A stretch of DNA of 62,932 bases from Bradyrhizobium sacchari (lineage in GTDB: Bacteria > Pseudomonadota > Alphaproteobacteria > Rhizobiales > Xanthobacteraceae), in NCBI RefSeq assembly GCF_002068095.1, contig NZ_LWIG01000012.1:200194-263125 (forward strand). The letters are read 5' to 3'. The notes beneath the pieces were generated by a model. That model had not been told where the DNA came from. It did no database searches and worked only from the letters and a program-made list of their open reading frames with translations. Position numbers and translations under genes: made by a program. This document shows, in pieces, positions 46,252-55,159 of this stretch (within the stretch, counting starts at the first letter, position 1; the number at the start of each line of letters is the position of its first letter).

Positions 46252-47034
46252 CTGCTCGCCGCCGACCTTGTAGCCGGCAATCGCCTGCTGTCCTTTCGGG
46301 GACACCAGCCAATCGATGAAGGCCTGTCCGTCCTGCGCCTTCACATTCGGATGCCTGGCCGGATTGACCAGCATGACGCCGTATTGGTTGAAGAGCCGCT
46401 TGTCGCCCTCGGTGAGAACGGCGAGCTCGCCGCGATTCCCGAACGACAGCCAGGTGCCGCGGTCCGACAGCAGATAGGCGTTCGAGGATGAGGCCATGTT
46501 CAGCGCCGGACCCATGCCCTGGCCGATCTCGCGATACCAGCTATCCTTGCCCGCGCTGGGGTCGACGCCCGCTTCTTTCCACAGCCGCAGCTCGGCGGCG
46601 TGGGTGCCGGACTTGTCGCCGCGCGAGATGAACGGTGCCTTTGCCGCCGCGATCTTGCGCAGCGCCTCGGTGACGTCCTTGCTGCCGGCGATTTGCGCCG
46701 GATCGCTCTTCGGGCCGATGATGACGAAGTCGTTGTACATCACGTCAAAGCGCTTCACGCCCTGTCCTTCGGACATGAACTTGTCTTCGGCGGTCCTGTC
46801 ATGAACGAAGACCACATCGGCATCGCCGCGCCGCCCGATGTCCAGCGCCTGGCCGGTGCCGACGGCAACGACCTTCACGTCGATGCCCTCGGCCTGCGAG
46901 AACAGCGGCAGCAGATGGCCGAACAAACCCGACTGTTCGGTCGACGTCGTTGACGCTACCGTGATGGTGCGATTCTGCGCGAACGCGATGGTAGACCAGA
47001 GCAGAACTGCTCCGATCGCGACTATCCTTTTCAT
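46225..47034 (-). CDS. tupA: tungstate-type ABC transporter substrate-binding protein
   Basis: A 269-residue periplasmic binding protein: signal peptide (1-19, IAFAQ) and the TupA motif VASTTSTEQSGLFGHLLPLF at the mature start, followed by VGTGQALDIGRRGDADVVFVHD and ISRGDKSGTHAAELRLWKEAG. These contact the oxyanion. Tungstate or molybdate uptake would supply the molybdopterin enzymes encoded at 34913 and 57308. It is transcribed toward tupB with overlapping 3' ends, an unusual layout for a transporter. Confidence 0.9.
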   Translation of the reverse strand: MKRIVAIGAVLLWSTIAFAQNRTITVASTTSTEQSGLFGHLLPLFSQAEGIDVKVVAVGTGQALDIGRRGDADVVFVHDRTAEDKFMSEGQGVKRFDVMYNDFVIIGPKSDPAQIAGSKDVTEALRKIAAAKAPFISRGDKSGTHAAELRLWKEAGVDPSAGKDSWYREIGQGMGPALNMASSSNAYLLSDRGTWLSFGNRGELAVLTEGDKRLFNQYGVMLVNPARHPNVKAQDGQAFIDWLVSPKGQQAIAGYKVGGEQLFFPNAAN

Positions 47035-47200
47035 TCCTCGTCCTCACACCAGATACTCGGGAGTTCCAGGCTAACCTTCAGAGGGCACACAGGGAACCCC
47101 AACATTCGGCGCAACTCACTTTGCTGCGAAGCGCCATGCCCGAGTTTGGAACGCCCCCTCCGCGCACAGGTTGTCTCCGGCAATGCAGCAGGAGAACGAC

Positions 47201-47473
47201 ATGAAGAAGATCATCTTGGCATCGGCGTGCATCATGGCGCTGGCGACCGGCGGCGCATTCGCACAGACACAACCAGCTCCAGGCGCGTCCAATCAGGGCG
47301 AGGTCGGCCCCTCGTCGCGAGGTCCCGCCACCAAGGGAATGACGACGGGGCGTTCCTCGAACATGCAGAACGAGGCCGCCGACAGCAAGGGCACACAGTC
47401 GCCTTCGGCCGGCGGCAGCAACACCAATAACATGGGCAGCCAGGCCGGCGGTGGCGCAGGCTCCGGGAAGTGA
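47201..47473 (+). CDS. small exported Gly/Ser/Asn-rich protein
   Basis: A 90-residue protein with a signal peptide (1-22, GGAFAQT) and a disordered-looking mature part rich in Gly, Ser, Asn and Gln. The ATG follows GCAGGAGAACGAC. A perfect 12-bp hairpin follows the stop. Resembles the proteins at 27 and 37735 in overall design. Function unknown. Confidence 0.68.
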   Translation: MKKIILASACIMALATGGAFAQTQPAPGASNQGEVGPSSRGPATKGMTTGRSSNMQNEAADSKGTQSPSAGGSNTNNMGSQAGGGAGSGK

Positions 47474-47482
47474 TTGCGATAT

Positions 47483-47512
47483 CGCGGGAGGGGATGGATG
47501 TCCCCTCCCGCG
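47483..47512 (+). terminator. hairpin terminator after the small exported gene
   Basis: A perfect 12-bp stem CGCGGGAGGGGA / TCCCCTCCCGCG with a 6-nt loop, 10 bp after the stop. No clear U-run follows. Confidence 0.6.
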
Positions 47513-47635
47513 GCGAGGCAAGATCGATCGGCAGTGTCGCGCTACGCCGCAGAGTCGAATCAGGAGGCTAGCGAGCGACCACGCGCCACGGCGCGCATAT
47601 GTTCTGCAATTGGTCCCGCCTACATTGACATCGGT

Positions 47636-48985
47636 GTGACGGCCGGGGCAGTTTTTCGCATTGCTGACGAATCAGCGATTGCCTCACGCCGAGTACCTCT
47701 TGGACAACTCCCAGTGCTTTCGAGACTGATATCGTTGCTGCGCCGCATTCCCGCGGTGAAATGGGCGTTCAGCCGGATTCGGCCCTCGCCGCATGGCGGC
47801 AGCATCGACGCCGCCCCGATTGCCGCAGACGACCCGCCAGCCCCCATCATTGACGTCGCAGAAGCTACGGCGGCTCCGAGCATCACCATCAGTGCCGATC
47901 CACTGCCCGGCGACGCAAGCCTCGCGGTTGCCGCGGACGAAGCCGCGATCGCTGTCGTCGCGGAGAGCGCGTCGGAAGCGACGACTGACCTCAGCGTCAC
48001 TGACGATTCATCCCGGGAGACGCCGACAGAAGCCGAGCCGGCCGCCGTGGCGCCGGCTGCAATCTCGCCGGTCGACGTCGCGCCCGAGCAGGCCCATGTC
48101 CCAGGGCTCATCACCGACAACGATCCGTCGCGGGAAGATTCGGCCGATGTCGTACCCGACGAGGCCGAGCAGACCGTGGTCGCATTTGTCGAGACCGCGT
48201 CTGAACCGATCGAAGCCGAGCCGATCATCAGCGACAGCGATCCATCTCCCGAGTTTCCGGCCGGCATCGAGCCCCTCGCCGTCGAGGAGGCCGAGGTCGT
48301 GTCTGCCGACGTCGCGATTGCGCCGGTTGATACCCCCGATCTCGTCGTCAACGAGGATCACGCCTCCGTCATCCCCGCGGATGTCGAACCGGCCGTCGCA
48401 GATGCATTCTGCGTTGCGCCTGCCGCCAGCGAAGCCCCCGCGGAGGATGCCGCCGACAGCCATAGCGACAGCGCACCCGCCTCCAGCGTCGCGATCGAGA
48501 TCGAGCCGGCCCCAGCGAACGATCCTGCGCCCGCCGTCGCCGCAATCACAACCGAGTGCTCTTCGGCTGACACGCCCGCCACCGTTACGGACATCGCGCC
48601 GGAACCGATCCTGGTGCCTCCCGCCCCGGCGGTCCGCAGCGCACCGAAAGTCCGCGCCAGACCCGTGGAACCGGCCGATCGCGCCGCGCTGATCCGACAG
48701 CGCTGGGCGGAAACAGGGATCAGGATGTGGAATCCGCGGCTTCACGGCACCGGCGATGCCACGCTGAACATTCAGGGCAGCATCGAACTGCTGCCGCCCG
48801 AGCCCGGCGAGACCATGCCGCGCTACGACAAGCTGGAGTTCAGGATGCTCGGCGGGCAGATCGTCTGCGAGGGCGTCATCGTCGAAGCACCGGTGCAGGC
48901 AGGCCATCGCAGCTTCACCCGGCTCGCCGAGAAACCCGACCGGGTCCGCGAGCCCGTGCGGGAACGGCAGGCCGCTCTCGCCTGA
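47636..48985 (+). CDS. large acidic low-complexity protein, start uncertain
   Basis: About 449 residues if read from the GTG at 47636; the frame is open from 47474 but the first 54 residues come from terminator-like and unlikely DNA. A short basic N-terminal part (PVLSRLISLLRRIPAVKWAF) leads into roughly 300 residues dominated by Ala, Glu, Asp, Pro, Ser and Val in loose repeats (DPSREDSADVVPDEAEQ, VAPAAISPVDVAPEQ). A conserved-looking C-terminal 90 residues follows (RQRWAETGIRMWNPRLHG ... LNIQGSIELLPPEPGE). The middle is probably disordered. Function unknown; codon use looks coding throughout. Confidence 0.6.
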   Translation: MTAGAVFRIADESAIASRRVPLGQLPVLSRLISLLRRIPAVKWAFSRIRPSPHGGSIDAAPIAADDPPAPIIDVAEATAAPSITISADPLPGDASLAVAADEAAIAVVAESASEATTDLSVTDDSSRETPTEAEPAAVAPAAISPVDVAPEQAHVPGLITDNDPSREDSADVVPDEAEQTVVAFVETASEPIEAEPIISDSDPSPEFPAGIEPLAVEEAEVVSADVAIAPVDTPDLVVNEDHASVIPADVEPAVADAFCVAPAASEAPAEDAADSHSDSAPASSVAIEIEPAPANDPAPAVAAITTECSSADTPATVTDIAPEPILVPPAPAVRSAPKVRARPVEPADRAALIRQRWAETGIRMWNPRLHGTGDATLNIQGSIELLPPEPGETMPRYDKLEFRMLGGQIVCEGVIVEAPVQAGHRSFTRLAEKPDRVREPVRERQAALA

Positions 48986-49047
48986 TCCCTTTCCTGCGAA
49001 CGATGCGCGCCATATGCTAGGCTGATGCCCCGGATATGGGAGATCGC

Positions 49048-49332
49048 ATGCCCGCGACATCTTTGCGATTGATCGTGATCGCCGCCCTCTGCATCTCGCA
49101 AGGCGCATTGGCAGCGTCCAGCAAGCGGCCGCGCCACGTTTCGGCAACGACATCCGCTGCCGATTCCGCAGCGCCCTACAAAGCCGACCGGCTCTCATTC
49201 TCGCGTGGCGAGACGATCCTCAATACACCCGGCCAGACCACCGTGCTGACGCGAGAGATCCTCGACGACATGAAGGCGACGAGCCTGCGGGACGCCATGC
49301 GTTCGACCGCCGGCGTGACGATCGGGCGATAG
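49048..49332 (+). pseudogene. TonB-dependent receptor remnant (N-terminus and part of plug)
   Basis: A 94-residue frame with a signal peptide (MPATSLRLIVIAALC ... GALAAS) and a stretch matching the start of siderophore-receptor plug domains (GQTTVLTREILDDMKATSLRDAMRSTAGVTIG). It stops right where the plug should continue, and no barrel follows, so about 600 residues are missing. Either a deletion remnant or, less likely, a short secreted product in its own right. Confidence 0.65.
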
Positions 49333-49499
49333 GCTCGCGCTCGGCTTTCAGCGGGCGCACCAATATTCCCGGCGGCCCACAAATTTTTGCGGACACAAGG
49401 CAGTTGCCCTCGACGCCGGCCACGACGTAACTTGCGCACCGCCCGGGCCACGACGTCCGCGCCCGACCAGAACGACAAGAACACTGTGGGAGGCAGACT

Positions 49500-50384
49500 A
49501 TGAGAAGGCTCGCGGCCGCGCTGTGTGCACTGGCCCTGTTCTCAACTGGCGCGCAGGCGCAAACAATCAAGGATTTCCTGGCAATCGCCATGAAGAAATG
49601 GACGGCGCCATTCGAACCGTTCCAGCTCATCGGCAACATCTACTATGTCGGAACCGACGGCATTGCCGTCTACGTCATCAAGACCTCACAAGGCCTGATC
49701 CTGATGGATACGGCGATGCCGCAATCGACCGGCATGATCAAGGACAACATTGCCAAGCTCGGCTTCAAGGTCGCCGACATCAAGATCATCCTCAACACGC
49801 ACGCACATCTCGATCACACCGGCGGCTTCGCCGAGATCAAGAAAGAGACCGGAGCGCAGCTCATGGCCGGCGAGCGTGACAAGCCGCTGCTCGAAGGCGG
49901 CTATTATCCGGGAGACGAGAAGAACGAGGATCTTGCCTTCCCCGCGGTGAAGGTCGACCGTACCGTCAAGGAAGGCGACAAGGTCACGCTCGGCGACACC
50001 ACGCTCACCGCGCACGCAACGCCCGGCCATTCGCCGGGCTGCACGAGTTGGGAGATGACCGTCAAGGACGGCAGCCAGGACCGCCAGGTCCTGTTCTTCT
50101 GTAGCGGCACGGTTGCGTTGAACCGGCTGGTGGGACAACCGACCCATCCCGGCATCGTCGACGACTACCGTGCGACGTATGCCAAGGTGAAGCCGATGAA
50201 GATCGACGTGCTGCTCGGACCTCACCCGGAGGTCTACGGCATGCAAGCCAAGCGCGCGCAGATGAAGGACGGTGCACCGAACCCATTCGTCAAGCCGGAC
50301 GAACTCGCAACCTACATCACAAGCCTGTCGGAGGATTTCGACAAGCAGCTCGCCAAGCAGACCGCGGCGCTGGAGAAGAAATAG
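49500..50384 (+). CDS. subclass B3 metallo-beta-lactamase, BJP-1-like
   Basis: A 294-residue exported zinc beta-lactamase: signal peptide (1-21, GAQAQ), then a metallo-beta-lactamase fold with NTHAHLDHTGG (His101, His103, Asp105, His106), TPGHSPGCTSW and LLGPHPEVYGM. Sequence recall places it extremely close to BJP-1, the class B3 enzyme characterised from Bradyrhizobium, including the mature start TIKDFLAIAMKKWTAPFEPF. It would hydrolyse carbapenems and other beta-lactams in the periplasm. Single gene with its own terminator; a resident chromosomal gene, not visibly mobile. Confidence 0.93.
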   Translation: MRRLAAALCALALFSTGAQAQTIKDFLAIAMKKWTAPFEPFQLIGNIYYVGTDGIAVYVIKTSQGLILMDTAMPQSTGMIKDNIAKLGFKVADIKIILNTHAHLDHTGGFAEIKKETGAQLMAGERDKPLLEGGYYPGDEKNEDLAFPAVKVDRTVKEGDKVTLGDTTLTAHATPGHSPGCTSWEMTVKDGSQDRQVLFFCSGTVALNRLVGQPTHPGIVDDYRATYAKVKPMKIDVLLGPHPEVYGMQAKRAQMKDGAPNPFVKPDELATYITSLSEDFDKQLAKQTAALEKK

Positions 50385-50395
50385 CGGCCCAGCAG

Positions 50396-50439
50396 GTGCT
50401 GCCCGCCTTTCTGCGACCAGGGAGAGGCGGGCAACACCT
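50396..50439 (+). terminator. stem-loop after the beta-lactamase gene
   Basis: A 14-bp near-perfect stem GGTGCTGCCCGCCT / AGGCGGGCAACACC around a 16-nt loop, starting 11 bp after the stop and followed by TTGTTCTG. Probable transcription terminator. Confidence 0.7.
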
Positions 50440-50679
50440 TGTTCTGACGCGCATGGTTAGCGGAGTGTAGGCACGGCGCTCTACAGCACTTTGCGGTTGA
50501 TACTGCTCGCTTCCATTGACTCATATCGTTAATGCGACCTCACCGATGCACGCGGTCGGCATTGATGGGGTCGCATGCAACCTGCGCTGGCCTCTGCCTA
50601 CGGAACCCGTCTAACGCGCCCTTTACCCCCGTTGTGCAAGATCCCCCTCGTTTTGAAGGGATGCGGGGCGCGTATTGCA

Positions 50680-52689
50680 ATGCCTGTCGCCGATTTGAAG
50701 TCGCATTTTGCCGCCGCTGTGCGGCTGTTTCGCGTGCCGGCCGACAACCCGGACCTGACGCGCGCGCAGTTCGACGCCTTCTCCAAGCAGGTCCCGCTGC
50801 TCTACTTCATCCTCATGAGCAACACGATCGCCGTCGCCTACACCTATGTGAACGTGGCGCCGGACTGGCTGACGATGTTCGTGCCGGGCGTGCTCACGGT
50901 GCTGGCGGCCCTGCGCACATTCTGGTGGCTTCGGCAGCGCAATCTCGTGCGCAGCGATGCCGACATCCTGCGCAATCTGCGCGCCACCAACTGGATGACG
51001 CTGCCGATCGGCGCCGGCTTCACCGCCTGGTCCTTCACGCTCTTCCCTTACGGCGATCCCTTCGCCAAGAGCCAGGTCGCCTTCTACATGGCCGTCACCG
51101 TGATCGGCTGCATCTTCTCGCTGATGCACCTGCGCTCGGCGGCGCTGATCGTGACGCTGGTCGTCGACATGCCCTATGTGCTGTTCTTCTGGGCCACCGG
51201 CGAACCGACGCTGAAGGCGATCGCGGTCAACAACCTGCTCGTCTCCGGTGCGATGGTAACGGTGCTGTTCATCTACTATCGCGACTTCGCCGACCTGGTC
51301 GCCAGCCGCAAATCGCTGCTGGCACAACAGGCGGCGACACAGGCGTTGTCGGACGAGAATTTCCGCCTCGCCAATCTGGATTCCCTCACCGAGCTGCCGA
51401 ACCGCCGCCGCTTCTTCGCCGAGCTGTCGAGCGCCTTCACGGATGCCGAGCGCAGGAAAGTTCGCGTCGCGGTCGGAATCATCGATCTCGACGGCTTCAA
51501 GCCGATCAACGACAATTACGGCCACTCGGTCGGCGATCGCGTCCTGATCGAGGCCGGACGGCGCATCCGCGAGGTCTGCGAGGGCTTTGGTCCGCAGCGG
51601 GTCGAATTCGCCCGACTCGGCGGCGACGAATTCGGCCTTGTCGTATGCGGCGATCCTGATGATGCGGATCTGCTCCGGCTCGGCCAGCGCATCGGCGACC
51701 AGGTCAAGCTTCCCTACCAGCTCGACACCACCCATACCGGGCTGTCCTGCTCGATCGGCTTTGCGTCGTTTCCGCAATCGGCAACGACGGCGGAAGCACT
51801 CTACGAATGCGCCGATTATTCGCTCTATCACGCCAAGCGCCATGTGCGCGGCCGCACCGTGATCTTCTCGAGCGAGCTCGAAGCCGAGATCCGCAGCCGT
51901 GGCGTGATCGAGAACTTGCTGCGCACCGCCGACTTCAGCACCGAGATGGATCTGGTGTTCCAGCCGATCGTGGACGCCATGAGCGAGCACACTGCCAGCT
52001 TCGAAGTCCTGGCGCGCTGGCACAGCTCCCGCCTCGGCCTGGTTTCGCCGGCCGACTTCATCCCGGCCGCCGAGCGTATCGGCCTGATCCGGCCGCTGAC
52101 GCAGGCGCTGCTGGTGCGCGCGCTCGCGACGGCGAGGACCTGGCCCGATCACATCCGCCTGTCGTTCAACCTCTCCGCCCACGACGTCTGCTCGCCCGAA
52201 GGCATTCTGCCGCTGATCGCCATCGTCGAGAAGAGCGGGCTGGCGCCGCACCGGATCGATTTCGAGATCACCGAGACCGCCGTCACCTTCGATTTCGTGC
52301 GCGCACAGCAATCGATCGCGGCTTTGAAGGCGATGGGCTGCGGCATTTCGCTGGACGATTTCGGCACCGGCTATTCCTCGCTGAGCCACGTGCACCGCCT
52401 GCCGCTCGACAAGATCAAGATCGATCGCAGCTTCGTTGCCGACATCAACGAGAACCCCGTGAGCCACAAGATCATCAAGTCGCTCGCCGGCCTATGCGAC
52501 GACATGGAGATCGCCTGCGTCGTCGAGGGCGTCGAGACCCGCGCCCAGCTCGATAGCCTGCGCCGCCTCGGCTGTGACTACATTCAGGGATATTATTTCG
52601 CAAAGCCGATGCCCGGCGCTGCGATCGGCGAGTACCTGGCGCGGGAGCGACAACGCCTCGACGGTTCAGCGGCCAAGGTCGTGGCCTAA
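50680..52689 (+). CDS. membrane GGDEF-EAL cyclic-di-GMP protein
   Basis: A 669-residue protein: N-terminal membrane region with about five helices (35-220), a GGDEF diguanylate cyclase domain (about 235-395) with intact GGDEF at 314-318, and an EAL phosphodiesterase domain (about 405-655). The EAL signature reads EVL (Glu442 retained), and DDFGTGYSSL and the KIDRSFV lysine are present, so both activities are possible. Start MPVADLKSHF was chosen over a Met 35 codons upstream. No neighbour indicates its pathway. Confidence 0.88.
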   Translation: MPVADLKSHFAAAVRLFRVPADNPDLTRAQFDAFSKQVPLLYFILMSNTIAVAYTYVNVAPDWLTMFVPGVLTVLAALRTFWWLRQRNLVRSDADILRNLRATNWMTLPIGAGFTAWSFTLFPYGDPFAKSQVAFYMAVTVIGCIFSLMHLRSAALIVTLVVDMPYVLFFWATGEPTLKAIAVNNLLVSGAMVTVLFIYYRDFADLVASRKSLLAQQAATQALSDENFRLANLDSLTELPNRRRFFAELSSAFTDAERRKVRVAVGIIDLDGFKPINDNYGHSVGDRVLIEAGRRIREVCEGFGPQRVEFARLGGDEFGLVVCGDPDDADLLRLGQRIGDQVKLPYQLDTTHTGLSCSIGFASFPQSATTAEALYECADYSLYHAKRHVRGRTVIFSSELEAEIRSRGVIENLLRTADFSTEMDLVFQPIVDAMSEHTASFEVLARWHSSRLGLVSPADFIPAAERIGLIRPLTQALLVRALATARTWPDHIRLSFNLSAHDVCSPEGILPLIAIVEKSGLAPHRIDFEITETAVTFDFVRAQQSIAALKAMGCGISLDDFGTGYSSLSHVHRLPLDKIKIDRSFVADINENPVSHKIIKSLAGLCDDMEIACVVEGVETRAQLDSLRRLGCDYIQGYYFAKPMPGAAIGEYLARERQRLDGSAAKVVA

Positions 52690-52696
52690 AGGCCCA

Positions 52697-53416
52697 TCAG
52701 ACCGCGCAATATCGTTCCTGGATGTCCTTGTCGGCCAGCAGCGCCGCGGCACTGCTTTGATGCACCACCTCGCCCTGGTCGATGATGACGGCCCGATCGG
52801 CGAGTCGCAGAGCCCATTCGACGTTCTGCTCGACCAGCAGCAGCGTCTTGCCCTCGTTCCGCAGGCGGCGGAACAACACGCCCATCTCCTCGACCAGAAC
52901 AGGCATGATCCCCTCCGACGGCTCGTCGAGCAGGATCATTTTGGGTTTTGCGATCAGTGCCCGCGCGATCGCCAGCATCTGCTGCTCGCCGCCGGAGAGC
53001 GTCACGCCCTCCTGATCGAGGCGCTCCTTGAGCCGCGGGAAGGTTTCGGCGATCTCGTCGATCGCCGCGCGCTCATCGATCTCGCTGCCGGCTGCGACGA
53101 GGCCGAGCCGAAGGTTCTCGCGCACGGAGAGCCCGGGAACGATACGGCGCTCCTCCGGCACGTAAGCGAGGCCGAGATGAAAGCGCTGATGGGCGCGGAG
53201 CGGCAGAAGATCCCTGCCCGCGAAGCGCACGCTCCCCGTCGCCTTCGGCATCAGGCCCATCATCGCCCGCAACGTCGTGGTCTTGCCGGCGCCGTTGCGG
53301 CCGACGAGGGCGACCACCTCGCCCGGCTTCACGTGCAGCGAGATGCCATGCAGGATATGGCTCGCGCCATACCAGGCGTGGAGGTCGTTGATTTCGAGCA
53401 GCGCGGTCTCAGCCAT
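52697..53416 (-). CDS. branched-chain-amino-acid-type ABC transporter ATPase LivF
   Basis: A 239-residue ATPase starting MAETALLEIND. Walker A GRNGAGKTT, signature LSGGEQQMLAIARAL, Walker B MILLDEPSEGI and the LivF-type LHAWYGASHILHGISL start. Its start overlaps the LivG stop by 8 bp. It belongs to a five-gene import system (LivFGMHK order on the minus strand) whose real substrate is probably that of the adjacent molybdoenzyme rather than an amino acid. Confidence 0.92.
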   Translation of the reverse strand: MAETALLEINDLHAWYGASHILHGISLHVKPGEVVALVGRNGAGKTTTLRAMMGLMPKATGSVRFAGRDLLPLRAHQRFHLGLAYVPEERRIVPGLSVRENLRLGLVAAGSEIDERAAIDEIAETFPRLKERLDQEGVTLSGGEQQMLAIARALIAKPKMILLDEPSEGIMPVLVEEMGVLFRRLRNEGKTLLLVEQNVEWALRLADRAVIIDQGEVVHQSSAAALLADKDIQERYCAV

Positions 53417-54164
53417 AGCCTTCACTCTGTCCGAGATAGACCCGGCGGACTTCCGGATTGCTCCTGATCTCGTCGGGCGCGCCGTCCGCCAGCAGGCGGC
53501 CGTGATGCAGCACCACGACGCGCTTGGAAAGGCCCAGCACCATCTTCATCTTGTGCTCCACGAGGAGCACGGTGCGCCTGTCGGCGAGGCGCTCGAGCAA
53601 GGCGACCATGTCCTTGGTCTCTTCCGGCCCCATGCCGGCGGTCGGCTCGTCGAGCAGCAGCAGCTCCGGCTCGGAGACCAGCGCGATCGCGATTTCCAAC
53701 GCGCGCTGCTGGCCATGCGAGAGGAACTTTGCGAGTTCGTTCCGCTTGCTGAGCAGTCCCACGGCCTCGAGCGCAGCGTCGGCACGCGCATGCAGTTCCG
53801 CCAGCCGGGCCCGATTGCGCCAGATGTCGTAACTCACTGTCAGCGCCTGCGCCGCGACGCGGACGTTCTCGTGCACAGACAGATCCGGAAAAATGTTGGT
53901 GATCTGGTAGGACCGCGAGATGCCCTGATGCACGAAGCGATGCTGGGGCAGGCCGTTCAGCTCGCGGCCCCTGAAATGCAGCTTGCCCGACGTCGGGGTC
54001 AGCGCCCCCGAGAGGATGTTGAAGAAGGTGCTTTTGCCGGCGCCGTTCGGCCCGATAATCGAGGTCAGCTGTCCAGCAGCAAAGGACACGGTGATGCCCT
54101 CGAGCGCGACGAAGCCGCCAAAGCGTTTGCCGATTCCCTCGGCGCGAAGCAGCTCGCCGCTCAT
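53409..54164 (-). CDS. branched-chain-amino-acid-type ABC transporter ATPase LivG
   Basis: A 251-residue ATPase with Walker A GPNGAGKST, the LivG-type INNNF-region equivalent (GISRSYQITNIFPDLSVHENVRV), LSHGQQRALEIAIALVSEPELLLLDEPTAGMG and H-loop LLVEHKMKMV. The signature reads LSHGQ, as often in this subfamily. Start overlaps the LivM stop by 4 bp, and it pairs with LivF. Confidence 0.92.
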   Translation of the reverse strand: MSGELLRAEGIGKRFGGFVALEGITVSFAAGQLTSIIGPNGAGKSTFFNILSGALTPTSGKLHFRGRELNGLPQHRFVHQGISRSYQITNIFPDLSVHENVRVAAQALTVSYDIWRNRARLAELHARADAALEAVGLLSKRNELAKFLSHGQQRALEIAIALVSEPELLLLDEPTAGMGPEETKDMVALLERLADRRTVLLVEHKMKMVLGLSKRVVVLHHGRLLADGAPDEIRSNPEVRRVYLGQSEGYG

Positions 54165-55159
54165 GGCCGCGCCTTTCCGATGCCGAGCATGTCGAGCGGC
54201 GTGCCCCAGATGCCCTTGGGCAGGAACAGCACGAACAGCACGAAGATCGCACCGACGAAGATCTGCCAGTGCGGCGTCCAGAGCGAGATGACGTCCTCCA
54301 GGATCAGGAAGCTCGCCGCACCGACGAACGGCCCGAAGAAGCTGCGGGCGCCGCCGAGCAGCACCATCATCACGATCATGCCGGAGGTCTGGTAGTGCAG
54401 GATGTCCAGCGGCACGATCGACAGGTGCAGCGCCAGCATGCAGCCGCCAAGGGAGGAGATCGCGCCCGAGAGCATGAACACGATCAGCTTGCTGCGCTCG
54501 ACGTCATAGCCGCAGGCGCGCGCCCGCTGCTCGTTCTCCCGGATCGCCTCGATCACGGCACCGAACGGCGAGTTCAGGATGCGCGACTGGAACCACATCG
54601 CCAGGGCCGCGAAGGCCATCAGCACGTAGTATTTGTTGACGGGGTCGAGGAAGTTGACCTGAAGGCCGAACAGGCTGATGCGGTCGACGGTGAAGCCGCG
54701 CAAACCGTTCTCACCTCCGGTGAAAGACGCAGCCTGGAGCGCCACGTAATAGACGAGCTGGGCCAGCGCGAGCGTCACCATGGAGAAATAGATGCCCCGG
54801 GTCCGCGTCGAAACCAGGCCGATTGCGGCAGCAAGGCAGGTACTGAGCAACACCGCGATCGGCACGGCAGCGAACCAGGGCACGCCGAAGCGGCCGATCG
54901 CGATACCGGTGAAATAGGCGCCCGCACCGAAGAAGGCCGCCTGGCCGAACGACAGCAACCCGGTGTAGCCGAACAACAGATTGTAGCCCATCACCACGAC
55001 ACCGTAGATCAGGACGTTGACCGCCAGCGCCTGCGAGGGCAGCAGCCAGGGCAGCAAGGCCAGCACTGCGATCGACAGCAGCACACGCTGCTCGAGCAGC
55101 CAGCCGATCCCGCCGGACGAGGATTTGGCAAGCGCTTCGCCGCTCGAAGGGTGCGTCAT
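54161..55159 (-). CDS. branched-chain-amino-acid-type ABC transporter permease LivM
   Basis: A 332-residue permease with about nine hydrophobic helices and the LivM hallmark GYNLLFGYTGLLSFGQAAFFGAGAY region plus GENGLRGF and NEQRARACGYDVERSKLIVF. It overlaps its neighbours on both sides by 4 bp, so the transporter genes are translationally coupled. Confidence 0.92.
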   Translation of the reverse strand: MTHPSSGEALAKSSSGGIGWLLEQRVLLSIAVLALLPWLLPSQALAVNVLIYGVVVMGYNLLFGYTGLLSFGQAAFFGAGAYFTGIAIGRFGVPWFAAVPIAVLLSTCLAAAIGLVSTRTRGIYFSMVTLALAQLVYYVALQAASFTGGENGLRGFTVDRISLFGLQVNFLDPVNKYYVLMAFAALAMWFQSRILNSPFGAVIEAIRENEQRARACGYDVERSKLIVFMLSGAISSLGGCMLALHLSIVPLDILHYQTSGMIVMMVLLGGARSFFGPFVGAASFLILEDVISLWTPHWQIFVGAIFVLFVLFLPKGIWGTPLDMLGIGKARP

